64,000 bases of DNA from Petrolisthes cinctipes. Its lineage: Eukaryota > Arthropoda > Malacostraca > Decapoda > Porcellanidae. Below are positions 11,601-23,400 of the stretch, piece after piece. The stretch is from the NCBI GenBank assembly GCA_033782935.1, contig JAWQEG010002460.1, positions 77,501 to 141,500 on the forward strand, in the 5' to 3' direction. The position numbers and the translations under genes are program-made. The notes under the pieces were generated by a model. That model saw only the letters and a program-made list of their open reading frames with translations. It made no database searches and was not told the origin of the DNA. Within the stretch, counting starts at the first letter, position 1, and each line of letters begins with the position of its first letter.

Positions 11601-14413
11601 GAATCCTGACATTCTCACATAGTACTGAAAGCCTTTCATCTCAGTGTGCAGGAGTAAGTTCCTACAGAGTCACATCTATTCAGAAAACCTGAACATTGCA
11701 TAGTTAGGAGTGATGGCAAGAACAATATGAAATCAACTACGAAAGTCCAGTCGCTTCTCATGTCACTGTATTACTGTTGAATTTCCCAGATAATGGGAGC
11801 AAATTTCACTGCTGCACATAGCCAATTTTGGTGATGGTCTGTGAAAACTGAAATGTATGGTTGAGATGAACACCAAAAAGTAACAAGTAAAACAAAAACA
11901 GATTCGTGTCCTGTAATTTTATGTGGCAAACTAAACATTACAGCCCTCCATAAGAATATGAAATATATGTACAGTACAGTACCTGCACATATTTCTTCAG
12001 TTTTAAATCCATTAATCTAAGCAGTGACATTAAGCTCAGGGAGGTGACTGGATTTCTGTAGCTATTATTTATGTGTAGAACTCCACTATAACAAAATATT
12101 GGTTGAAAATGTGATAACACAATACAGTACAGTATAGGTATTAATCCAAGAACTGAAATCCCATACAAAAAGTGTGTGCAGTACCAGATCCAAATACTGT
12201 ATCCAAAATATCTTGATTGTCTTTATTAAAGACAATTACTGTCTTTTGATTGCCTTGATTAAAAACAATTATGTTCAACCAAAACAACTGAGACAATTGT
12301 CTTTAATTAAAACAATTAGGATATCTTTAATCACAACAATTAAGATGATTGTCTTTCATCAAAACAACATATTCTAAAAGATCATTTTCAATCAGGACAA
12401 TAAAGAAGTCCTTAATCAGGACAATCAAGAAAACTTGCTAATCAAAACAACCAGAAAAATTGCCTGTAACCCCTTAACCGCAGGTGATGACATAAGTTGA
12501 CACCACCAACAAGTGTGGAGGACCGTGGGTGATGACATAAGTCGACAGCAGTTTTTAAATATGTGCGCCCCATAACATGGTTGTTTCGACTGGCAACACT
12601 GATTGTGCGACCCTAGGGATTAGCCCGAGTCCAACCAGCCACTAGCCACCCAGTGTTAAACGAGCAGTGAGAGTGGAAGGATGTATTTCTAGAGCTCCAT
12701 TTTTCTTGTAATTACCATAAATGTATGTAAAAACGACAGTGACATTATATTTCATATTGTCATGTTGAAAAATATGATTCTGACATGTTTTATAATGAAA
12801 TCAGTATGAAAACATACTTAGATATGTAAACATAGTGTAAAAGTGAATTTTGAGTTGTGGTCATTCTGAATTGGCTATCCATCCAACAGATGTTCATTTA
12901 GTCTTCACAATTACATCAGGAGACAGCTAAAGGATTGTACTTCAATATCCTGTATTATTAATTTATGTAGAGTGAGTGGTTTACAAGCCATTAGCCTTCA
13001 AATGTGTTGTTTACATAGTGACCAAGAGTGAGGAAGAAAGGCCCATACCGCAGAGCTGCCATGGTAGATAAGGCCTGCACATAAGTGGTTAATCAAATTA
13101 TCGGAGAAATCAATATAATATCCTTAATATAAAGAATTTTGTCGTTAATCATGATAATCAAGAAAATTATCTTTATTCATACATCTAAGAAAATTGTCTT
13201 TATTATTGTTTTCATATACAATTGGCTTACCTTGATTAAAGACAATAGTCCTCATTGTCATGATTGAAGACAATTTTCTTGTCTCAATCAAAGAATGTTT
13301 CTTGATTGTCTTAATTTAAGTTAGAGTTTTTGACTATCTCAATATAAGATAATTTTTTGAATGTCCTAATTAAAGACTATTTACTTAAATGTCTCATTTA
13401 AGAATATATCTTCCCTTGATTTAAGAAAATGTTTTTAATTGTCTTGATTATTCTTTATTGTTTTGAAAAGTAAAATGTCATGTCTTGATTAAAGACAATT
13501 CTCTTGGTTAAAAAATTTTCATGAATTTTCATTTCACAACTTTCTTGAGACTTTTGATTAAAGACAATTAATTATCTTTATAAAGTTTTTTTGATTGACT
13601 TCAATTATCTTGTTGAAAGAAATTGTCCTTGTTTTGATTAAGGACAAGTTTCCTGATTGTTTTAATGAAACACAAACACAATTGTAATACAGCTGTACTA
13701 TCTTTAGTAATGACAAATTTCCTGATTGTCTTGATTCAAGAGATATTTCCAGACTGCCTTGATTAAAGGCAAGTTTCTCAATTGTTTTTTTTAATGTTCT
13801 GATTAAAGAAAAATGTTCTTATGGTTATTTTTAATTTAAAGTAAGTTTTTCTGCACTTTCTTTAAATGTCTTTCACACTTCTCAGATTAAATTACTGTAG
13901 TGTATCATGTGTACCAACAGCAGGCTCCAAAAGACTGTTGTTCCTTGGTGTTAATAAGGATATGACTACTGTAGGTTACAGCAACTTTAACACAATATTT
14001 TCTCTCACAATGATTCCCCTACAGAGAGACATTCATACTGATGTAAGTCCTTTCCATTAAACAACCAGATGACACCAAGTAATAAACAGTCACTGTTTCC
14101 AGGAAAAATAGACAAAAAAAGTTTAACACACACACACCAGAAAGTAATCATACCATAAACCTCCCCAGTCTGAGGATCTTTCTATAATTGAGTACAGTAT
14201 ACAGAACCAATCTGTTTAACAAAATACTGAAAAAAGCATGAAATAGCAACAGATGTGACCTCAGACTGAAAAGGTTTGTAAGGATAATTTGCGAGCATCA
14301 TACTTTTTCCCCTAATGCAATAAAATACAAAAGTGAAGAAATAAACACTCACCCATCTTCTCTTCTTGGCTTTCCACGGTATCCCATTTGCTCCGAATAA
14401 ATTCATTATAAAC
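8637..14413 (-). CDS. YLPM1: YLPM1 exons 22-24, conserved C-terminus
   Basis: Exon 22 (14353-14413) encodes VYNEFIRSKWDTVESQEEKM and follows the canonical exon-21 donor in phase 0. Exon 23 (10286-10410) encodes DKLDGVRSAKKRMSSGQP, SIEDWLQLSQDYDTKVVQPGKKR. Exon 24 (8637-8795) encodes VRWADIEEGKKQMAARDRG, FVLGQTDWTRMTDLSF and stops after PRENK. The string order and spacing match the vertebrate YLPM1 C-terminus (SKWE, LDKLDG, YDTR..PGKKRVRWAD, GQTDW). This fixes the gene's identity and 3' end. The first AATAAA on this strand downstream of the stop is at 7798-7803, inside a transposon. Confidence 0.93.
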
Positions 14414-17400
14414 CTGTGGATATATGTCAAATCACATGGCATTATGAGCACAGTAGGAAAATATCTCTAGATCACCATTATAATTATGGTGGCATGAGTT
14501 CAAAACAAGACCAGTGGCAACAGATCATCAATAAACGATATACCCTCGCATTTTATTTTTGTTTTACATGCTCTGTTGATTTGAGTGTAAATATCATTTG
14601 TTTCTTTCTGAGGGAGAAATCAGCCAGTGAAACCAGAAGCTAGTGACAAACAAGAATGGAAAGGATCATCTACTTTTATCAACAGGTAATAAAGCAAGAA
14701 AATAAAAATGCACATAATCTCAGATAATCAGTAGACAGTGCTCCATTAGGTATAAAGTATTAGAGTAAAAAGAAACAAGATTCCAATCCCTTCAACAGTT
14801 TAGACTCATAGGAATGTAAAATGCAGCACAGTACTCAGTGCTGTATACTGTACAGTACACATCTTACTATAAAACCATACCCTTACGTAAAGTTGTCAAG
14901 CAAAAAATTCTACTCAGCTGTGATACTGTAAATTACTGTTACTGTACCGAGTGCTTAAGTTGCATTACAAAGTTTAATATCGGTACTTATGTAATGTATC
15001 TAAATGCATCAATCTATTAACCTGATATACACTGTTGCGAGTACAGTACATGTAGTACAGTAATACTGTACAGTACTGTATCATCTTCATGTCCGATAAA
15101 ATCTGTACTGTAAATACCATTATGGCATCACAGTATCTATAGTACTTCCTAACATTCAGCATTTTAGTTTAGTGGTACAATACAGTTTCTGAAAACGCAA
15201 CCATCATATATCATACTATAATACAATCAAGCCTAAGAATTATAACCACAACACAATAATTACTTTTCAGTTATATGGAGGTACAGTATATCAATGTTAT
15301 GGAAGGATTTCCTGCATTTTCTTGACTATAAGGAGTACAACTGCATAGATAAATCAAATACCTTATGCTAATATTGCACTGTATATACACCAATGCAACA
15401 AAAAATTATTGACATTTTATTTCATTATCACTGAGCAAGGATCATTTCTATGAAAAAAGAGGAACAGAGGCTCATCAGATGATACTCAATAAAGGGTACT
15501 GTTTACAATGTGCAGTATACAAGACCTTGACCCATCAAGAATGATTAATGCCAAATATAGGTTGGAAGCAATTGTGGCATTAAAAAAAAAAACTTCACAA
15601 ATCACGAACACTTTTTGTCCCTTTTACCATTCCTCCCTCCAAACACACAAGGTTTCATAAACTCGTCCACACTGTACTGTCCCTCTGTTTCTTTGCTTTC
15701 TAAATGTTTGAAAATCTGTACAAAATAAACAATGTAATGCACTGTAAGGTAACCAAATCTATGTCTCATTAACATTAAGGCACAAACAATTTTGTGCAAG
15801 GAGCCCAGAGTCAACTTTGAACAACACCAAACACACCCTCACGCTAAACACAACACACTCTAATTTCAATCTCTTTCACACCAAATAAGAGACAGATAAT
15901 ATATATTTTTCTACATATCCTTTATACATACTCAATTTAGCAAGTGGATACTTCACTGAGTTGAACTACTAAAGTCGGGACGAAGTTACAATTTCAATAG
16001 GCCACACCCCCTTTAGACTGTACTCATACGGCTGGCAGCGGTATCTGTAGCACCAACGATAATTAATAACTATATTTGAGTACACTAATTACTAATTTTC
16101 GCTTCGTCACAAGTTTACAGTTTTCAGCAACTCATATTTCAGTTTGTCATGGGTAATTCATTACACTGATAACGACATCAGAGTTCGGAAACTTGACATT
16201 TTAGTCAGATATTTAATTACGTTTGAAATTATGTTTAACGGTTCACGGCGGGAGCAGTATGCCAGGCCTATGTAAGGTGAGTCAACGACACACACTAATC
16301 AGTGCCTTACTGACTGCTGGAGGGGGAAGGTCACTCCACTGTCCACCCATACTCCTAACCCATGGTAGATCAGCCTGTACAGCAACACTTGCCAGTCAGG
16401 CTAGAAATATTGTCCTTAACGTGTTCAAGTACTTCGATAAGAGATAAATTGTACAAAATAAATGCAAAACTACAGGTATTAAAACATTCTTTTATTGTTC
16501 AATGGATTAAATACTAGATGTTGTCAGTGCCGCGGTGGTATGTCAAATGGCGGCATCGAGACTGGTATGAGAACATGTTTCGTTATCCAAGGCGCTGAGG
16601 GGAAAGGGGGTGTGGCCTATTGAGATTGTTAGTTTGTCCCGACTTCACTTATATAAAGTACAGTACTGTATCAAGATAATACTGTAATTCATAATATCAT
16701 AACAGTGTATTTGTAACACACTGGGAGGAAGTTCCTAGAGGAATCAAAGTATTTGACCAACTGATATGTACATTACTGAGTATGCACATGCAAGCATACA
16801 GCATTGACTGTTTAATTTTAGGAACCGCTCAAATGTCAAGACAAAAAGAAAAGTATAATAAAATTTTAAATACAGTACCTGTACTGCTCTTGAAATAGTT
16901 AAAAGGTAAACTGAGTAAATGTCTCGAGAGAAAACTTCTTGTGCTTAATGCTCACAAGTAGTAGTGGTGCAAAACCAGGGAAACAGTTTTCAAAGTAATG
17001 TAAATACAATTTCATCCCTCACTGTCCAGCAGTCATTGTCCGATATTTGGAAATGCACTTTGTCTATGCTTTACAAACTTATACGAGACTGAATAATGCA
17101 GAAACTACGAAACATTAATTTTGTTTAGGGGGATTACTCTACCAACCCAGCTACTATTCCAACACAAACTCATCCTAAATTTTTTTTTTTATTTAAGTTC
17201 TGTCCATCTTTAAATTCCATGAGTCCTGACATTGAGATAGGGTATGATTGACAACAAAGTCTCCATGTTATTTTACTATTCATTACTCCAATCATAATAC
17301 AGTACAACTTTGATATTGGGATAAATCTTCTTGACCTGACTCTATACTGCAGTACTGTACCTCAATTTGCAGAAAGATTTGTTTCACCATTCTCATGCAA

Positions 17401-20400
17401 CAATTCAGTAACAAGGGTGTTGCAGGCCCTTCTTTTTGGTTGAAAAATATATAAACTGTACATGGGCATGAATGAATTTTGAATTTCAGGTAAATGACCC
17501 TCTAACCCACCATAATCCAACACTACTGCGGCTGAAACTGTTCCGTACCAAATGCCCGTCATCAAAAACACATGAGGAGGATAAAGAGTAGATACGGTGA
17601 AAGAACCTTTATTGGCAAACTTGTTATGCAAACAGATAAACAAAGAGACTGGCAGCTTAGATTAACATTAAAGTCTTCTGCAGCACGGTCACAGCAGGAT
17701 GATTATTATTATTATTATTTTGCTTAGGCACAACACATATGTACTGTACTCTACTTGTCAACCAATCAATTCTAAATAAAACTGTTGGGAACTCTTACGC
17801 TTTAACCTAAACCTTCCACCCAGATACATTCAATAAAGCAGAAACTACTATGAGCCAGTCTATAAACAGTACTGTATGTGCAGTTCATACACTTTTAAGT
17901 TGTGTGCTACCTATGCAGTAAATGCATTACAGTCTAACTTTTATCAGCATATTGCCTGACTGTCCTAACAACTTACGGTGCTATTCAGGGCAACAGAACT
18001 ATTAACAATAAATTAATTCTTGCCTGCAGTATTTAGAAACATTCTAAAGGGGCGAAGATATAGTAAAAAAAAATTGGAAGAAAACATTTCCTCCAAACTA
18101 TGCTGAAAAACCGAGTACCCCTACTTCATTAAAGGCAGTCTGTTTTGTGTGGCAGCTTGGAGGACTCTGTATCCTCCAATTTGCAAACAATATCTTACCC
18201 TTGTAATAACAATAATACTACCCAACATAGCATATCAAAGAGCACTTAGCTAAGCCACTAGTGTACACATTCACTCATGATATACTACAGACTGTAGTAC
18301 CTAACACTTATGGCCTGTATGAGAGATAAAAGAACTTTACTTCAGCAGGATTGAAGGCTAATAATAACATGCATCAAGTTCCCCAAGATTATTTCACCAA
18401 AATAAGAACCGTTTTGAGTACATACAGTACTGCACTGCATCTATAAAACACTACCAATTACTCTGAAAGCCAACCACACCTATTGGAGAACTAAATGACA
18501 AGTGATTCCATCCACAACACTCCTGACAAATTTCTAAGGACATTCTGTACCATACTAAGATGGTCCTCTCACTTATAAAATGGAATAATCACCAGCTTTC
18601 AATCAACCTCGGGGATATTTTCTGGACATGCCAATACAGTACAGTACAGTACTTCCATGCATATATCCCAGAAACTTGTCAAATTATCAATGTTAACAGA
18701 AATACCAACTCGAATAATGGCCCTTTTATATGCTTGTGCAATGAATGTAAGAAATACACCTTTGATATATATGACAATGTTTACACCTAACACTGACACT
18801 GAAAGGAAACCACCACCATGTACTGTACTGGAAAAAATTACTCCCAGAAAGCTGTTCACATCCACAGACCCAAGAAAATGCTGGGTGGTGGAATAATGAT
18901 GTTCATGTTTATAATCCTCAAAATTTGTACGTCTATTTCTGGAAGGTGTGATATTCTTGTTTTACACATTTCACGGAACTTCCATTATATATATTTATAT
19001 TTTCCTTTTTTTAATTATTTTTCAATACTTTAATCCTCACTTTGACCAAATGGTATTAATTAAAACACAAACATTAAGCATGTTTTTTTTAACTTATCAT
19101 CATTATCAACAGCCCATTTTCATTTTTCAAAGAGTAAAGTTATACGGTTTTGTTGACTTAACATATATAGCAACATGTTTTCTCTACCATTCTGCTCTTT
19201 CACAACAAGGGCACTAAGTTCTGTGCAATGAAATCTTGGTCAGACCAAGATGACATTACTATTAGAAGAATTTTTACTCATTAGGTTTCATCATGAGTTT
19301 CATGAGTTAGGATTATTGCCATGTACAGTACTGCATACAGTACCATTATTTACCAGAGTCAATGGAATTCCAGCATTATGTTGTATCGCCTCACAAATCT
19401 TCGTCCTCCAAAAATTTGCAAACACAGATAGCTTCATGTAATGTACAGTCAATAGTCTGTACTGCTTCCAGGTACGAGTGTATTGTACTGCTTATATAAT
19501 ACGCAACACAATACAATACAAGAATCTTCTCTTTCTTAATCAAACAAAACAATACAATCACATAAAATATCCATGCAATTTATGGATACGCTGAACAGAG
19601 TAACAGCACACCACAAACACTCTTTACCACACATTGTACAAACTTCAATAAAAAGGATAATGGTTAACCAAATAACAAAGTGTTGGGACTGTTTGATCAG
19701 CAACCATCCATATCAATGAAAAAAACGTTTTCATACTGCACGTGGCGTCAACTTGCGCATCTTTACATATACAGTACACTACAGTACTAAGAATTTATTA
19801 AGTTCAAAATGATGCTTGAAAGCCATCTCAAGAAATGCCACAAATCACTCGCAACTGTCTCTAAGCATCGCTCTCTCATGCTCAGTCACGACTTTCCTTC
19901 TATGCTACCTATCATCCTCCCTCTCTCAATCTTAATTCTGTTCCCATTACTTAAAACCTCGGGCCTGGTTGGTACAGTACTAATACACCATCAGGCAATG
20001 AGTTCATGACTTCTACGCTCAATCATTCGGCTAAAACAACTTTATATTTAGTCACTATTGTTTCTGAATTCAAATGGTCCTTTATTCACCTCCCAATTAT
20101 TACACATACCATTCAATTTTTAAACTTTCCTCATTTAGGAAAAAAGAGACAGAAATAAAATTTCCTTGGTCAAAATATTGTAAAATATATACGAGAAGGA
20201 AGGTACAGTACACTTGCTGACCAAAATCTATATCCCACCAGAGTTGAAGCCTGATATCTGGAGCAGGTGGTTTCTGGATGACAGCCCACCCAACCTCCAA
20301 TGGTTTGAGATATGTGTGACCTCGTGATGGTTTGGGTGGGCTGTCGTCAAGAAACCGCCTGCTTCAAATCTCAGTCTTCGACTCAGGTGGGCTCAAGATT

Positions 20401-23400
20401 ATGGTCCGCTAGAGTACACTGAACATAAATTCTTGTACTAAGTTGCACACATGCTAAGTTTAACTTGAGGGTAGAGCCATAGCAACCATACCTCATTAGT
20501 TATTTTCTACCAAAATTACAGTATGCTTATTATACAGTACATACAATATCCACATTACATATCTAACAGTACAGCACATGTACTGAGAAAGCAGCAAGTC
20601 TTCCAGAATTTATCTTATTAAAAATCAATTACATGCAGAAAGTTTCCAGATGCTTCATAGCAAACATGAACTGTTTTAAACTAAACCCACAGGACTAGTA
20701 TCGAGAGAAAGAAAAAGAGTGCGAAAGACAGTGAGAGAATAGTTAAATGCAGCAGTCAGCCAGAAAATATCATGCAGATGGTGTTATAATGTGCTTTAAC
20801 TCCACACTCTTATTTCAGGTGCCCAAGAATCTTTAAAAGCTTACTGTAAATATTTATACAGTACTATACCGTCCGTGCTTAAACACACTAATAAACAAAA
20901 ACCTACTAGGAAAAAATATACCTTGACTGAAACATTCTTATAAATGTGCTACCAAGCTTCATCCTCATATACCAAAATTGCCACACGTGTAATGGGTATA
21001 TAAATGCCTCTACACAAAATTTCAAAAACCCAAAGTTCCCCACCTTTGTTTGTAGGATGAGCACACACCAAATGTAAGCCTCATTAGAGTGACTCCAGCA
21101 CCCTGATATAAATGTTACATGTATATACAGGGCAACAACCAAGTATGAAATGCCCTGTAAAGTACAGGAATTCCACAATTTCTTAACGTAACTAATATAA
21201 TGCATACAATACAGAAGCAACTGGTATTGGGAAGAACCTAACAGCAAATAAAGAAAAACAAAGGACAAGAACTGCACAGTAAAGTACATACAGATGTACA
21301 CATACTGCATTTCACTCAAACGAGACAATACAGTATTACCAAATCTTTGGTACAAAATGTGAAAAGATAATAATGTACTTGGGGATGATGGGATGTGATG
21401 CAGGGAGCCCAAGTCCACAGCGTTCATGAAATACCATGTGTCCAAATGGTTCGGCGACAGTAAAATCTGATCAACCTTTGCGAGGCCAATTCAACAGGGC
21501 AGCAACTGTATAATTGGTTCTTTCCTATCCACACTTTTCAATCTTCCCAATCACTACCCAGTTCAGTACCCATGCCCATCACAGCAGTTCTGTGACTACA
21601 ATCACTAAGCAATTCTGTTGTATAAATCACCTAAAAGGCTAAAGTTCTTATTTGTTCAGATGGTCACAAATCAACCAGGAATGACACCCATCACCAGCAC
21701 ATCAGTTTAGGGTACAGGCAAGATTATTCCAATGCCTGGCATCATTCAAATTAAAAGGGATGTAACACCAGCTTAACTACAGCGTAAATTAACACAAAAT
21801 ATCTTAAATGTAAGACACATTCTAAAGCAATGTTTTTCAGAAAAGATCTTAATATAATGGTTGCTCTTTACATGCACGTTCATCTCACCTAAAATCATAT
21901 GTTCCATCCCAAATCACATTAAAGTAATCCTAGAGTTCTTGTTATCCACAGCATAATGAATGAAATATCAATAAAGATAAACAGACATTATCAAAACCAA
22001 AAAAGGTACGACAAAACTGATAATGTGGGTTTAACTTCTGGTACACACTCAGCTTTCATCAACAATGGCAATACAGCATAACCAGAAATTTTTTACTCTT
22101 TTGTTTCTTACCAAAGTATTTTCTCCTGATAAATAGAAGCAGTATTATTATTTTCCCCCTTTTCACTCATATACTGTATTGGGAACTGCATGTGAAGTTG
22201 CCAATACCGGTAATTAGTTGACCATAAATCACTTGTTTTGCTATACTTTCCTTCACAGTTCACAGACTTGTTACCTGAAGGACTGCCATTGTGCTGACAT
22301 TCCCAGCAAACCTATTCCCCCACCCCTTCCTCTACTAGCCCAGTTGTTGTTGTTGCTGTTGTTGTTCATTCCCCCATTCCCCATTCCCCTTCCCATACCA
22401 CTTCCACCACCCATATTTTGCTGCATCCCCATCCCTCCCATTCCCTGCTGTTGCATTCCCATTCTCCCCCCACCACCCATATAACTCTGACCCATTCCCA
22501 TTCCTCCTCTTCCCATCCCACCCATATTATTCTGATCCATCCCAATTCCTCCCCTCCCCATCCCCATTCCTCCTCCCCTCATTCCACCCATACTCTGTTG
22601 CATCTCCATTCCTCCCCCTTCCATATTTTGTCTCATTCCTATACCTCCCCCACTCATACTCTGTCCCATTCCCATCCCTCCTCCCCTCATTATCGACTGC
22701 TGCTGCTGCTGCATCCCCATTCCTCCTCCACCCATTCTCTGCTGCATACCCATTCCTCCTCCACCCATTCTCTGTTCCATACCCATTCCCTGGCCCATTC
22801 CTCTCCCCATGCCATCAATAACCTGTCCCATGCTCATTCCTCCTCCTCCACAACCCATGTTATGCCCCATTCCTCTACCCATGCCCCCTTGCCCTCCTCT
22901 CCCATCTGTATTCTGCCCCATCCCCCTACCTAACCCGACCCCATTCATGCCCTGTCCCATTCCCCTTCCAACTCCTGGTCTGCCCATTCCCCTCCCTTCT
23001 GGCCCATCACTACCCCTACCCATTCCCCGTCCTGTCCCATCACCCCCACCTCGTCCCATTCCCCACATCCCTTCTCCAGGACTATCACTACCCCTACATA
23101 TTCCCCTGCCTCTCCCATCCCTATCCCTACCATTTCCCCTGCCTACCCCATCACCCCCACCCCTACCCATTCCCTTTCTTGCCCCCACATCACCCTCATC
23201 CCTACCTCCCCCATCACCCCCACCCCTACCCATTCCCTTTCTTGCCCCCATATCACCCTCATCCCTACCTCCCCCATCACCCCCACCCCTACCCATTCCC
23301 CTCCCAGCAGCCCCTCCCTGTACACTTGACCCATCCCTACTCTGGAGCCCCATTCCCTTGTTTTGTCCTCTGTCTCCTACTCCTCCCTTGTTTTGTTCTC

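Larger units (their letters stand above)
14414..22270 (-). other. YLPM1 intron 21, downstream part
   Basis: Large intron between exon 21 and exon 22. Apart from two TIR elements (15972-16645 and 20209-20416) I see only AT-rich DNA with many TACAGTAC-like motifs. No exon able to change phase 2 to phase 0 after the RGG ORF was found. Confidence 0.6.

Noticed and set aside
12174..13860. CRISPR-like or regulatory array from regular TTGATTAAAGACAA units
   Set aside because: Units are irregular, palindromic and diverged, in a eukaryotic intron; it is a minisatellite.
20906..21445. 179-aa minus-strand frame in the large YLPM1 intron
   Set aside because: It is aromatic/hydrophobic translation of AT-rich DNA with no conserved motif and no splice borders that fit YLPM1 phases.
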